From Micromonospora zamorensis (lineage in GTDB: Bacteria; Actinomycetota; Actinomycetes; Mycobacteriales; Micromonosporaceae), in contig NZ_LT607755.1 in assembly GCF_900090275.1 (NCBI RefSeq), positions 744,001-808,000 on the forward strand: 64,000 nucleotides of DNA, read 5' to 3'. Made by a program: the position numbers and the translations under genes. Below the pieces are notes generated by a model, which did no database searches, was not told the DNA's origin, and was given only the letters and a program-made list of their open reading frames with translations. Within the stretch, counting starts at the first letter, position 1, and each line of letters begins with the position of its first letter. Shown here in pieces: positions 1-11,355 of this stretch.

Positions 1-159
1 TCGTGGAACGTGGTCAGGGTAGTAAGCCCTGCAAGTGGGACGCCCGGCACTCACTCGTGGCCACGCTCGCCTCGCCGGCTAGCGTCGAACGGGGAATGCC
101 CCGCGTAAGTCGCTAGGTGCCTTGCACTCCTTACTGTGGCCGTGCCAGGATCGGCGGCG

Positions 160-1500
160 ATGAGCCAGTCAGCCCACACCGACACCGCGACGGCCACCAG
201 CGGGTCCGCCTCGCCGCGCCGCATCGCCAGCCTCGCCCTGCCGGCCCTCGTGGTGCTCGCCGCCGAGCCGCTCTACGTGCTGGTCGACACGGCCGTGGTC
301 GGTCACCTCGGCCGGGTGCCGCTCGCCGCACTCGCCGTCGGCGGCACCGTGATGACCCTCACCGCATGGGTCGGCACCGTGGTCGCGTACGGCACCACCG
401 GGCGCGCGGCTCGCCGCTTCGGCGCGGGTGACCGGGCCGCCGCGGTGGCCGAGGGCGTCCAGTCGTCCTGGCTGGCGTTCGGTGTCGGTCTGCTGATCGC
501 GATCGGCATGCAGTTCGGCGGCGGCGCGCTCGCGCGTACCCTCGCCGGCGGTGGTGGCGAGGTGGCCGACGCCGCCGCGCACTGGCTGCGCATCGCGGCC
601 CTCGGCGCCCCTGGCCTGCTGCTCGCCGCCGCCGGCAACGGCTGGCTGCGCGGTGTGCAGGACACCCGACGCCCGTTGTTCTTCGTGCTCGGCCCCAACC
701 TGCTCTCCGCGCTGCTCTGCCCGCTGCTGGTCTACCCCGGTGGGCTGGGCCTGATCGGCTCGGCGGTGGCCAACGTCGTCGCGCAGACGCTCTGCGGGGC
801 GCTGTTCGCCGCAGCACTGGTCGCCGAGCGGGTGTCGCTGCGGCCCCGGCCCCGCGTGATCCGCCAGCAACTGGTGCTCAGCCGCGACCTGCTGATCCGA
901 GGGGTGGCGTTCCAGGCCAGCTTCCTCTCCGCGACCGCCGTCGCCGCCCGCTTCGGCGCCGCGGCCGTCGGCGCCCACCAGATCGCCCTGCAACTCTGGT
1001 TCTTCACCGCGCTGGTGCTCGACGCGCTGGCCATCGCCGCCCAGTCGCTGGTGGGCGCCGCGCTCGGCGCCGGCGACGACGCCGGCGCCCGGGCGCTCGC
1101 CCGCCGGATCGGGTTGCTCGGCGGCGTCTGCGGCGTCGGCTTCGCGCTGCTCATCGCCGCCGGCGCCGGCGTCGTGCCGTCGTGGTTCAGCTCCGACGCT
1201 GGCGTACGCGAGCAGGCCATGGCCGCCTGGCCGTGGTTCGTCGTCATGCTGCCGCTGGCCGGGGTGGTGTTCGCCCTGGACGGCGTGCTGATCGGCGCGG
1301 GGGACGTGCGGTACCTGCGCAACCTCACCATCGTGGCGGCGCTCGGCGGTTTCCTGCCGGCCATCTGGTTGGCGTACGCCCTCGACCTCGGGCTGGGCGG
1401 TATCTGGGCCGGGCTCACCCTTTTCGTGGTGATCCGGCTGGTCGCCCTGCTGCTGCGCCTGCGCAACGGCGGTTGGGCGGTCACCGGCGCGGTCCGCTGA
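160..1500 (+). CDS. MATE-family multidrug/Na+ efflux transporter (DinF-like)
   Basis: A polytopic membrane protein of 446 aa with about twelve hydrophobic segments and the two-lobed layout of the MATE family. The N-terminal stretch around residue 30 (VDTAVVGHLG) and the mid-protein stretch AVGAHQIALQLWFF near residue 275 are characteristic of the DinF branch, which exports organic cations or toxic compounds against H+ or Na+. The preferred start is ATG 160 (MSQSAH); GTG 136 and GTG 142 are in frame, and a TACTGT hexamer at 132-137 makes the start uncertain. It lies directly upstream of truB, as in other actinobacterial nusA-infB-rbfA-truB neighbourhoods. The substrate cannot be read from sequence. 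Confidence 0.88.
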   Translation: MSQSAHTDTATATSGSASPRRIASLALPALVVLAAEPLYVLVDTAVVGHLGRVPLAALAVGGTVMTLTAWVGTVVAYGTTGRAARRFGAGDRAAAVAEGVQSSWLAFGVGLLIAIGMQFGGGALARTLAGGGGEVADAAAHWLRIAALGAPGLLLAAAGNGWLRGVQDTRRPLFFVLGPNLLSALLCPLLVYPGGLGLIGSAVANVVAQTLCGALFAAALVAERVSLRPRPRVIRQQLVLSRDLLIRGVAFQASFLSATAVAARFGAAAVGAHQIALQLWFFTALVLDALAIAAQSLVGAALGAGDDAGARALARRIGLLGGVCGVGFALLIAAGAGVVPSWFSSDAGVREQAMAAWPWFVVMLPLAGVVFALDGVLIGAGDVRYLRNLTIVAALGGFLPAIWLAYALDLGLGGIWAGLTLFVVIRLVALLLRLRNGGWAVTGAVR

Positions 1501-1557
1501 CCGGGTCGGCCCGCCCACACACCGCCGCGTGCCGGGCATCTGGCAGGCTTGGCCGAC

Positions 1558-2442
1558 GTGAGCACCGATGGTCTGATCGTGGTCGACAAGCCCGGCGGCA
1601 TGACGTCGCACGACGTGGTGGCGCGGATCCGCCGGCTGGCGAAGACCCGACGGGTCGGGCACGGCGGCACCCTCGACCCGATGGCCACCGGGGTGCTGGT
1701 GATCGGTGTGGGCCGAGCCACCCGCCTGCTGACCTATGTGATCGGCGCGGGCAAGAGCTACAACGGCACCATCCGGCTGGGCCAGGCCACCGTCACCGAC
1801 GACGCCGAGGGCGATGTGATCGCCACCGCGCCCGCCGGTCACCTCACCGACGACGCGATCCGGTCGGCGCTGACCGCGCTCAGCGGCGAGGTCGAGCAGG
1901 TGCCGAGCGCGGTCAGCGCCATCAAGATCGACGGCCAGCGGGCGTACAAGCGGGTCCGCGACGGGGAGAGCGTCGAGCTGCCCGCGCGCCGGGTCACCAT
2001 CTCCCGGCTGGAGGTGCTGGCGATCCGCCGTACCGAGCCGGACGTGGTGGACGTCGACGTCGACGTGACCTGCTCCTCCGGCACGTACATCCGGGCCATC
2101 GCCCGGGACGCGGGCCTGGCCCTCGACGTCGGCGGCCACCTGACAGCGCTGCGCCGAACCGCTGTGGGCGGCTTCACCCTCGCCGAGGCGGCGACCCTCG
2201 ACGAGCTGGAGCAGCGTGCCCCGGACGTGGTGAACCTGCCGCTGGACGCGGCGGCCGACCGCTTCTTTCCGCGCCGCGAGGCGACACCCGAGGAGGCCCG
2301 GGTGCTCGCCCACGGCGGGCCGCTGGACCCGGCCGGCCTCACCGGGCCGTACGCCGTCTTCGGACCGGCCGGCGGCCTGATCGCTATCGTCAGCGAGCGG
2401 GACGGGCGGGCCCGCGCGGAGATCGTGCTCGCCCCGGCCTGA
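1558..2442 (+). CDS. truB: tRNA pseudouridine(55) synthase TruB
   Basis: Isomerises U55 to pseudouridine in the T-loop of tRNAs. The N-terminus has the TruB signature VVDKPGGMTSHDVV followed by GHGGTLDPMATGVL, in which the Asp of TLDP is the catalytic nucleophile. Later KSYNG and the CSSGTYIRAI motif near residue 180 complete the fold. The 294-aa length is normal for actinobacteria. The start chosen is GTG 1558 because the family begins almost directly with GLIVVDKPGG; TTG 1549 would add three residues. It is followed after 75 bp by ribF, a classical pairing. Confidence 0.96.
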   Translation: MSTDGLIVVDKPGGMTSHDVVARIRRLAKTRRVGHGGTLDPMATGVLVIGVGRATRLLTYVIGAGKSYNGTIRLGQATVTDDAEGDVIATAPAGHLTDDAIRSALTALSGEVEQVPSAVSAIKIDGQRAYKRVRDGESVELPARRVTISRLEVLAIRRTEPDVVDVDVDVTCSSGTYIRAIARDAGLALDVGGHLTALRRTAVGGFTLAEAATLDELEQRAPDVVNLPLDAAADRFFPRREATPEEARVLAHGGPLDPAGLTGPYAVFGPAGGLIAIVSERDGRARAEIVLAPA

Positions 2443-2517
2443 CGGCGGGGAGCAGGTCCGCCGGCCCGGGGCCGGCGGTGTCGACCCGCCGGCCGGCGGG
2501 ACACAGGGAGGAACGGC

Positions 2518-3447
2518 ATGCAGCGGTGGCGGGGGTACGACGCGGCGCCCGGTGGGTGGGGACGCTCGGTCGTCACCATCGGCGTCTTCGACGGCGTGCA
2601 CAGAGGGCACCAGGCGACCATCGGGCACGCCGTTGCCCGGGCCCGGGAGCTGGGCGTGCAGTCGGTGGTGGTCACCTTCGACCCGCACCCGGCCGAGGTG
2701 GTCCGCCCCGGCTCGCATCCGGCGGTGCTCACCGAGCCGGCCCGCAAGGCGGAGCTGATCGAGGCACTCGGCGTCGACGTGCTCTGCGTGGTGCCGTTCA
2801 CCCAGGAGTTCTCCCGGCTGCCGGCCGAGCAGTTCGTGCACGACGTCCTGGTCGAGAACCTGCACGCGGCACTGGTGGTGGTCGGCAGCAACTTCCGCTT
2901 CGGGCACCGGGCGGCCGGCGACGTGGCCCTGTTGGAGCGGCTGGGGCAGACCTTCGGCTTCGCCGTCGAGGGCGGCCCGCTGGTCGCCGAGGACGGCACC
3001 GTCTTCTCCTCCACGTACATCCGCTCCTGCGTCGACGCGGGCGACGTGGGCGCGGCGGCCGCCGCGCTGGGCCGCCCACACCGCCTGGAGGGCGTGGTGG
3101 TCCGTGGCGACCAGCGGGGCCGGGAGCTGGGCTTTCCCACCGCCAACCTGCTCTGCCACCGGTATGCGGCGGTGCCCGCCGACGGGGTGTACGCGGCCCG
3201 GCTGATCCGCCGTGGGCAGCACGAACCGCTGATGGCGGCGGTGTCCGTGGGCACCAACCCGACCTTCTCCGGCCGGGAGCGGCGGGTGGAGGCGTACGCG
3301 CTGGACTTCTCCGGCGACCTGTACGGCGAACGGCTGGCCCTGGACTTCGTGGCGCGCCTACGCGGCCAGATCCGCTACGACTCGATCGAGCCGTTGATCA
3401 CCCAGATGAACCAGGACGTCGAGCGCACCCGGCGTGCTCTGGCCTGA
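2518..3447 (+). CDS. ribF: Bifunctional riboflavin kinase / FAD synthetase RibF
   Basis: Converts riboflavin to FMN and then FAD. The N-terminal nucleotidyltransferase domain (residues ~1-170) shows TIGVFDGVHRGHQ and VTFDPHP, and the VGSNFRFGHRAAGD motif, all typical of the FAD synthetase half. The C-terminal flavokinase domain (~180-305) shows GDQRGRELGFPTANL and GVYAA with SVGTNPTF. Length 309 aa is normal. A strong ribosome site (gggaggaac) precedes ATG 2518. No FMN riboswitch-like structure is visible in the 75-bp gap after truB, so it is probably expressed with truB. Confidence 0.96.
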   Translation: MQRWRGYDAAPGGWGRSVVTIGVFDGVHRGHQATIGHAVARARELGVQSVVVTFDPHPAEVVRPGSHPAVLTEPARKAELIEALGVDVLCVVPFTQEFSRLPAEQFVHDVLVENLHAALVVVGSNFRFGHRAAGDVALLERLGQTFGFAVEGGPLVAEDGTVFSSTYIRSCVDAGDVGAAAAALGRPHRLEGVVVRGDQRGRELGFPTANLLCHRYAAVPADGVYAARLIRRGQHEPLMAAVSVGTNPTFSGRERRVEAYALDFSGDLYGERLALDFVARLRGQIRYDSIEPLITQMNQDVERTRRALA

Positions 3448-3646
3448 TCATCTCCGACCGGCGGGGCCCTGCCGAGGCCCTTGGCCGGGTGTTACCGGTG
3501 AGTGCTGGTAGTCTTGCCGAGACGTCGGGTGACCGGCGTGGGGCCTCGCGTGCCTGCTCGACGCCGCGGGTGCGAGGTACCGGTCCGTTCCCGGTCCATC
3601 GGGACGACGGACACCCACTTGATCAACCCACCGAAACAGGGAGAAC

Positions 3647-3916
3647 ATGGCGCTCGACCAGGAAGCCAAGGCCAGCATCCGTGCGGAGTACGCGACCGCC
3701 GAGGGCGACACCGGTTCGCCGGAGGTTCAGGTCGCGGTCCTCACCAAGCGGATCGCCGAGCTGACCGAGCACCTGAAGGTGCACAAGCACGACCACCACA
3801 GCCGCCGTGGGCTGCTGCTGCTGGTCGGCCGTCGCCGTCGGCTGCTCAACTACGTCCAGAAGAAGGACATTGCGCGCTACCGGTCGCTCATCGAGCGGCT
3901 CGGCCTGCGCCGGTGA
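3647..3916 (+). CDS. rpsO: 30S ribosomal protein S15
   Basis: An 89-aa S15 protein, which binds the central domain of 16S rRNA and helps form the intersubunit bridge. The sequence is canonical: [17 protein letters not shown], then [19 protein letters not shown] and the C-terminal [13 protein letters not shown] good Shine-Dalgarno (cagggagaac) precedes ATG 3647. A 199-bp leader separates it from ribF and contains a possible -10 (TAGTCT near 3511), so it probably has its own promoter. It is followed by a very stable hairpin and then pnp, the usual rpsO-pnp pair. Confidence 0.98.
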   Translation: MALDQEAKASIRAEYATAEGDTGSPEVQVAVLTKRIAELTEHLKVHKHDHHSRRGLLLLVGRRRRLLNYVQKKDIARYRSLIERLGLRR

Positions 3917-3920
3917 CGTG

Positions 3921-3952
3921 ACGGGGGAGTGGCCGACCGGCCGCTCCCCCGT
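3921..3952 (+). terminator. Stable rpsO-pnp intercistronic hairpin
   Basis: A 14-bp stem (3921-3934 pairs with 3939-3952, one T-G wobble) with a 4-nt gacc loop starts a few bases after the rpsO stop. There is no T-tract, so it may be a processing or attenuation site (as the RNase III site between rpsO and pnp in other bacteria) rather than a full intrinsic terminator. Confidence 0.7.
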
Positions 3953-4033
3953 ACCGCGTCCCATCTGAAGAAACACGGGCCGCGCGACCACCCGAGAGGG
4001 AGCCGGTCAGCGTACCGGTCTCCGGTAGTGGCC

Positions 4034-4067
4034 CCCGGGAACCCCGGCATCATGCCGGCCACCCGGG
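4034..4067 (+). promoter_or_regulatory. Structured pnp leader; candidate Actino-pnp RNA
   Basis: The 5' UTR of pnp contains a two-tier hairpin: outer arms CCCGGG (4034-4039 / 4062-4067) and an inner perfect palindrome CCGGCATCATGCCGG (4044-4058). A structured element called Actino-pnp is known upstream of pnp in actinomycetes and is thought to serve PNPase autoregulation. The position fits; the assignment to that exact family is inferred, not aligned. Confidence 0.45.
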
Positions 4068-4143
4068 CGCTTCGATCGAAGACCGGCCGGCTGAGCAGCT
4101 CCCCGATGTCGTGGGCCCACGACGCGAAGGAGCACGACAGCAC

Positions 4144-6546
4144 ATGACCGAGACCAAACTCGGCACCGAATCCCGCACCGCCGTGATCGACAACGGGTCC
4201 TTCGGCACCCGTGAGATCACCTTCTCCACCGGTCGGCTGGCTCGCCAGGCCGCCGGTTCCGTCATCGCCCAGCTGGGCGAGACGGTCGTTCTCTCCGCCA
4301 CCACCGCCGGTAAGCACCCGAAGGAGCAGTTCGACTTCTTCCCGCTGACCGTCGACGTCGAGGAGCGGATGTACGCCGCGGGCCGCATCCCCGGCTCGTT
4401 CTTCCGCCGTGAGGGCCGGCCGAGCGAGGACGCGATCCTCACCTGCCGCCTGATCGACCGGCCGCTGCGCCCGTCCTTCGTGAAGGGCCTGCGCAACGAG
4501 GTCCAGGTCGTCGAGACCATCCTCGCGCTGGACCCGCAGCACCCGTACGACGTCGTGGCGATCAACGCCGCCTCGATGTCGACCAAGCTCTCCGGCCTGC
4601 CGTTCTCCGGCCCGATCGGTGCGACCCGCGTCGCCCACATCGACGGCCAGTGGGTCGCCTTCCCGACCCTGGAGGAGCTGGCGCGCGCCACCTTCGACAT
4701 GGTCGTGGCCGGCCGCACGCTCGAGGACGGCGACGTCGCGATCATGATGGTCGAGGCCGAGGCCACCCCGAACGCCGTCGCCCTGATCTCGGCCGGTGCC
4801 ACCGCCCCGACCGAGGAGGTCGTCGCCAGCGGCCTGGAGGCCGCCAAGCCGGCGATCCGTGAGCTGTGCCGCGCGCAGAGCGAGCTGGCCGAGGTCGCCG
4901 CCAAGCCGGTCACCGAGTTCCCGGTCTTCCTGGACTACCAGGACGACGTGTTCGCCGCCGTGGCCGACCTGGCCCGTGGCGAGGTGGCCGAGGCGATCAC
5001 CATCGCCGGCAAGGCCGACCGCGAGGAAGCCCTGGACCGGGTCAAGGCCCGGGTCGCCGAGGAGCTGGGTGCTCGGTTCGAGGGTCGGGAGAAGGAGCTC
5101 AGCGCCGCCTTCCGCTCGCTGACCAAGTCCGAGGTGCGCAACCGCGTGCTGCGCGAGCAGGTCCGCATGGACGGCCGCGGCCCGCGTGACATCCGGGCGC
5201 TGACCGCCGAGGTCGGCGTGCTGCCCCGGGTGCACGGTTCGGCGCTGTTCGAGCGGGGCGAGACCCAGATCCTGGGCGTCACCACGCTGAACATGCTCCG
5301 GATGGAGCAGATGGTGGACACGCTGTCCCCCGAGAACCGCAAGCGCTACATGCACAACTACAACTTCCCGCCGTACTCGACCGGTGAGACCGGCCGGGTC
5401 GGCTCGCCGAAGCGTCGCGAGATCGGCCACGGTGCGCTCGCCGAGCGTGCGCTGATCCCGGTGCTGCCGTCGCGCGAGGAGTTCCCGTACGCCATCCGGC
5501 AGGTGTCGGAGGCGCTCGGCTCCAACGGCTCCACCTCGATGGGTTCGGTCTGCGCGTCGACGCTGGGCCTGCTCTCCGCGGGTGTCCCGCTGAAGGCGCC
5601 GGTCGCCGGCATCGCGATGGGGCTCATCTCCGACGAGGTGGACGGCAAGACCCAGTACGTGACGCTGACCGACATCCTCGGTGCCGAGGACGCGTTCGGT
5701 GACATGGACTTCAAGGTCGCCGGCACGCCGGAGTTCGTCACCGCGCTCCAGCTCGACACCAAGCTCAACGGCATCCCGTCGGACGTGCTGGCTTCCGCGC
5801 TGCAGCAGGCGAACGAGGCCCGGCAGGTCATCCTCGGTGTCATGAAGGCCGCGATCGAGGCTCCGGCCGAGATGTCGGACTACGCGCCGCGGGTCACCAC
5901 CGTCAAGATCCCGGTCGACAAGATCGGCATGGTGATCGGCCCGAAGGGTCAGACCATCAACGCGATCCAGGACGAGACCGGCGCCGAGATCTCCATCGAG
6001 GACGACGGCACGATCTACGTCGGCGCCACCAACGGCCCGTCGGCCCAGGCGGCCGTCGACCGGATCAACGGGATCGCCAACCCGACGCTGCCGAAGCAGG
6101 GCGAGCGGTTCCTCGGCACGGTGGTCAAGACCGCCGCGTTCGGCGCGTTCATCTCGCTGCTGCCGGGTCGTGACGGCCTGCTGCACATCTCCAAGGTGGG
6201 CGACGGCAAGCGGGTCGAGCGCGTTGAGGACTTCCTCAACGTCGGTGACCGGGTCGAGGTCGAGATCGCCGACATCGACGCGCGCGGCAAGATCTACCTG
6301 GACAAGGTCCGGCCGGAGGGCACCGAGGCGCCGGCCGCCGGCGAGGCCGCCGGTGGCGACCGTCCGGCTGGTCGTGACCGCGGCGACCGGGCTCCGCGTG
6401 ACCGCGGCGACCGCGAGCGTGGCGGCGACCGGGGCGGGCGTGGCCCGGAGCGCGGCAACGGCGGCGGCGAGGGCGGCAACGGCGGCGGCGGCGGCGAGGG
6501 TGGCGAGGGCGGCGAGCGTCCGCGCCGCCGGACCCGGCACAGCTGA
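4144..6546 (+). CDS. pnp: Polyribonucleotide nucleotidyltransferase (PNPase)
   Basis: The phosphorolytic 3'-5' exoribonuclease that also adds ppGpp-related functions and RNA tails in actinobacteria. It has two RNase PH-like halves (residues ~1-230 and ~340-560; [15 protein letters not shown] and [19 protein letters not shown] motifs), a KH domain ([18 protein letters not shown], ~595) and an S1 domain ([18 protein letters not shown], ~660). The last ~60 residues are a low-complexity tail of GDR/RGD and Gly-rich repeats ([19 protein letters not shown]). Start ATG 4144 gives MTETKLG; an in-frame GTG at 4111 has no support. Total 800 aa, slightly long because of the tail. Confidence 0.97.
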   Translation: MTETKLGTESRTAVIDNGSFGTREITFSTGRLARQAAGSVIAQLGETVVLSATTAGKHPKEQFDFFPLTVDVEERMYAAGRIPGSFFRREGRPSEDAILTCRLIDRPLRPSFVKGLRNEVQVVETILALDPQHPYDVVAINAASMSTKLSGLPFSGPIGATRVAHIDGQWVAFPTLEELARATFDMVVAGRTLEDGDVAIMMVEAEATPNAVALISAGATAPTEEVVASGLEAAKPAIRELCRAQSELAEVAAKPVTEFPVFLDYQDDVFAAVADLARGEVAEAITIAGKADREEALDRVKARVAEELGARFEGREKELSAAFRSLTKSEVRNRVLREQVRMDGRGPRDIRALTAEVGVLPRVHGSALFERGETQILGVTTLNMLRMEQMVDTLSPENRKRYMHNYNFPPYSTGETGRVGSPKRREIGHGALAERALIPVLPSREEFPYAIRQVSEALGSNGSTSMGSVCASTLGLLSAGVPLKAPVAGIAMGLISDEVDGKTQYVTLTDILGAEDAFGDMDFKVAGTPEFVTALQLDTKLNGIPSDVLASALQQANEARQVILGVMKAAIEAPAEMSDYAPRVTTVKIPVDKIGMVIGPKGQTINAIQDETGAEISIEDDGTIYVGATNGPSAQAAVDRINGIANPTLPKQGERFLGTVVKTAAFGAFISLLPGRDGLLHISKVGDGKRVERVEDFLNVGDRVEVEIADIDARGKIYLDKVRPEGTEAPAAGEAAGGDRPAGRDRGDRAPRDRGDRERGGDRGGRGPERGNGGGEGGNGGGGGEGGEGGERPRRRTRHS

Positions 6547-6593
6547 TCGTCGTACCTCGCATCACCCACCCCTCGTCGAACCGGGAGCAAGTC

Positions 6594-8868
<2,275 letters not shown>

Positions 8869-8916
8869 CGGTCCGTTCCTCCGCCACGCGGCCAAGATCT
8901 GAGCCCCCAGCTCGGG

Positions 8917-8922
8917 TAGCAT
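8917..8922 (+). promoter_or_regulatory. -10 hexamer for leaderless GNAT gene
   Basis: TAGCAT seven bases before ATG 8930, no Shine-Dalgarno. Confidence 0.5.
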
Positions 8923-8929
8923 CCGGCGG

Positions 8930-9415
8930 ATGATCAATGGGGGACACCTGGACCGGGCCGGGCGACGGGTGACGCTCCGGCCGGTCGACGACGACAACTG
9001 GCGGGCTGTGGCCGACGTCGCCCCGCGTGACGACCAGCGCCGGTTCGTGGCCGCGCTGGGCGCGCGGTACGTGCTGTTGAGCAGCCGCTCGGAGGTGTGG
9101 ACCTCGCTCGCCGTGTACGCCGACGAGACGGTCGTCGGCCACGTCATGTGGGGCGTGGACGACGACGGCTCGCACTGGATCGGCGGAATGCTGATCGACG
9201 CCGCCGAGCAGGGCCGGGGCGTCGGCCGGGCCACCGTGCAGACGCTGGCCCCCTGGCTGGCGGCGCGGGAGGGCAACCCGCCGGTCCGCCTCTCGTACCA
9301 CCCGGACAACACCCCGGCCGCCGCCCTCTACACCTCCCTGGGCTTCCACCCCACCGGAGCGGTCGACGACGAAGAGCTGGTCGCCGAAGCCAATGGCGGG
9401 TCGGACAAGGGCTGA
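8930..9415 (+). CDS. GNAT-family N-acetyltransferase
   Basis: A 161-aa single-domain acetyltransferase. The acetyl-CoA pyrophosphate loop is visible as [14 protein letters not shown] (residues ~90-103) and the C-terminal part has the usual NTPAAALYTSLGFHPTG. The N-terminal half (VTLRPVDDDNWRAVADVAP) resembles the spermidine/spermine and aminoglycoside-type GNATs, which is too weak for a substrate call. Convergent with the acetyltransferase at 9461-10045. Confidence 0.88.
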   Translation: MINGGHLDRAGRRVTLRPVDDDNWRAVADVAPRDDQRRFVAALGARYVLLSSRSEVWTSLAVYADETVVGHVMWGVDDDGSHWIGGMLIDAAEQGRGVGRATVQTLAPWLAAREGNPPVRLSYHPDNTPAAALYTSLGFHPTGAVDDEELVAEANGGSDKG

Positions 9416-9460
9416 CCGACACGGTGCAGCGGCCCGGCAGAGGCCGCCACACCGGCCGCG

Positions 9461-10045
9461 TCACTCTTCTGCGGGCACCTTCTCCGCCGGGACGCCGACG
9501 TGCAGGCGCACCTGAGGCACCAGCATGTCGTCGACGTCCAGCGCGCGGGCCGCGCCGTCGAGCTCCCAACCGGTGCTGGTGAGGAACTTCCGGGTCGCCT
9601 CGTCACCCTCGAACGCCCAGGCCACCGCCCGGCTCAGGCCGTCGGACCGCCACAGGTCGACCGCGGCGGCGAGCAGCCGGCTGCCGTGCCCACGCCGGCC
9701 CCACCGCGGCTCGACCAGCAGGTCGGTCACGGCGGCCACGTCGGGGCCGAGCGCGTCGGCCGGCTCACCCGGGGCCAACGCCTCGGCGTCAGCCGGGCCG
9801 GAGGCGGCGAACCCCACCAGATACGATTGCTCGGCCTGTTCGACGGCGACCAGCACCCGGTGTGCGCCCGAGGGCGGCTCCAGCACCGCGGCGCTCCACC
9901 GCCGGGCGAGGAACGCCTCGTCCAGGTTGTCGAGCACGTGCCGAGGCAGAATGCGGCGGTACGCGACCCGCCAGGTTGCGAGCTGGATGCGTGCGATCTC
10001 GCCGGCGTCCTCGGGACGCGCCGGGCGGACGTACCCGAGAGCCAT
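9461..10045 (-). CDS. GNAT-family N-acetyltransferase
   Basis: A 194-aa acetyltransferase with ARPEDAGEIARIQLATWRVAY at the N-terminus (broken here: ARPEDAGEIA then RIQLATWRVAYR), the typical opening of the RimI-like GNAT subgroup. The CoA loop is PRWGRRGHGSRLLAAAVDL near residue 118 and the end is KFLTSTGWELDGAARALDV. Divergent from the GT87 gene, with start ATG 10045 preceded by TAGGCT eight bases upstream on the minus strand. Substrate unknown. Confidence 0.86.
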   Translation of the reverse strand: MALGYVRPARPEDAGEIARIQLATWRVAYRRILPRHVLDNLDEAFLARRWSAAVLEPPSGAHRVLVAVEQAEQSYLVGFAASGPADAEALAPGEPADALGPDVAAVTDLLVEPRWGRRGHGSRLLAAAVDLWRSDGLSRAVAWAFEGDEATRKFLTSTGWELDGAARALDVDDMLVPQVRLHVGVPAEKVPAEE

Positions 10046-10053
10046 GGGACGGA

Positions 10054-10059
10054 AGCCTA
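10054..10059 (-). promoter_or_regulatory. -10 hexamer for leaderless GNAT gene (minus strand)
   Basis: TAGGCT on the minus strand, eight bases before ATG 10045; no Shine-Dalgarno. Confidence 0.45.
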
Positions 10060-10080
10060 CGCAGGGCGAGGGAGGCGACG

Positions 10081-11355
10081 GTGGCGCAGGGTGCCAACAG
10101 GACGACCGCGCAGGTCACCGGGGTGGTGGTGCTCGCTGCGGCGGTCACCGCGTTCCTCGCCGTCGCGGCCGTCCGGCACGGTTTCTTCGACCTGAAGGTC
10201 TACTACGGCGCGTTGACCTGGTGGGTGCACGACGGCGGGGAGATCTACGACTACCTCAAGCCGGGCACCCAGTACGGCTTCACGTACCCGCCGTTCGCCG
10301 CGCTGGTCATGCTGCCGATGGCGTACCTGCCGTGGACGGCCGCGATCGTGGTGAGTGTGCTCGCCAGCGTGGTCACCACCGCGGTGCTGCTCTGGTGGCT
10401 GATCGACCCGATCGCCCGCCGGGCCGGCTGGACCCGGTGGTTCGCGCTCGCCGTGGCGCTCTGCCTGGCCGCCGCGTTCGAACCGATGCGGGAGACGGTC
10501 AACTTCGGTCAGGTCAACACGCTGCTGCTGTTCCTGGTGGCCGTGGATCTGCTGCGGCTGCTGCCGGCCGGCAACCGGTGGGCCGGGGTGGGCATCGGGC
10601 TCGCCACCGCGATCAAACTGACCCCGGGTGTCTTCATCGTCTATCTGCTGGTGACCGGGCGATGGCGGGCGGCCCTCACCGCCAGCGGCACCGCCGCCGG
10701 GGTGACGCTTCTGGCCGGTGCGCTCTTCCCCGACGCGTCCCGGGAGTTCTGGACCGAGGCGCTGTGGAACACCGGCCGGGTCGGCGAGCTCGCCTTCGTC
10801 TCCAACCAGTCGCTGCGCGGGGTCGTCGCCCGGCTCGACCCGCAGCACCCGAGCACCCTGCTCTGGCTGCTGCTGGTGCTCGGCACCCTGGCGCTCTGGG
10901 CCTGGCGGTCCCGGGCCGCCGTCGCGGTCGGCGACGAGGCGACCGGCCTGGCGTTGACCGGCGCGGTGATGTGCCTGGTCAGCCCGGTCACCTGGGTGCA
11001 CCACCTGGTCTGGCTGCTGCCCGCGCTGATCCTGCTGGTCGACAACGCGATGGCCGCGCCGGCCGGCCGCCGACGGCGGGTCCTGCTGGTCGCCGCGACC
11101 ATCGGGTACGCGGTGCTGATCAGCCGCACCGTCTGGTTCTGGGAGAAGGACTTCACCGGGGTCGACGGCTTCCTGGGCAGCAACGCCTACGTGTGGATCA
11201 GCCTGGCGCTGCTGGCCTTCCTGCCGATCCGCCGTTGGCTGACCCCGGGCGGCTCAGCCGTCGAGGCGTCCGGCGTACCGCAGCTCGACCAGCCCGACCG
11301 GCGGGCTCCCACCGGCAAGCGGCACCTGGTAGGTCGACTGCTCACCGTCCGGTGA
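10081..11355 (+). CDS. GT87-family polyprenyl-phosphate mannosyltransferase-like membrane protein
   Basis: A 424-aa polytopic protein of the DUF2029/GT87 type (alpha-1,2-mannosyltransferases using polyprenyl-phosphomannose, as PimE and MptC in mycobacteria). The catalytic-loop Asp is expected in the first extracellular loop: FFDLKVYYGALTWWV (residues ~36-50). FGQVNTLLLFLV and ATAIKLTPGVFIVYLL are strong family signatures. GTG 10081 has a good ribosome site (gagggaggcgac). The last 34 residues (after LPIRRWLTP) run antisense to the converging GNAT gene and lack family character. Confidence 0.88.
   Translation: MAQGANRTTAQVTGVVVLAAAVTAFLAVAAVRHGFFDLKVYYGALTWWVHDGGEIYDYLKPGTQYGFTYPPFAALVMLPMAYLPWTAAIVVSVLASVVTTAVLLWWLIDPIARRAGWTRWFALAVALCLAAAFEPMRETVNFGQVNTLLLFLVAVDLLRLLPAGNRWAGVGIGLATAIKLTPGVFIVYLLVTGRWRAALTASGTAAGVTLLAGALFPDASREFWTEALWNTGRVGELAFVSNQSLRGVVARLDPQHPSTLLWLLLVLGTLALWAWRSRAAVAVGDEATGLALTGAVMCLVSPVTWVHHLVWLLPALILLVDNAMAAPAGRRRRVLLVAATIGYAVLISRTVWFWEKDFTGVDGFLGSNAYVWISLALLAFLPIRRWLTPGGSAVEASGVPQLDQPDRRAPTGKRHLVGRLLTVR

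Noticed and set aside
169..3222. Long minus-strand open frame of 1017 aa opposite the MATE-truB-ribF genes
   Set aside because: Arg/Gly/Asp/His-rich composition typical of the antisense of high-GC genes, no family motif, and three well-supported genes on the plus strand.
3877..6540. 887-aa minus-strand frame opposite pnp
   Set aside because: Antisense shadow of pnp; the product is Arg/Asp/Leu/Val low complexity with no fold motif.
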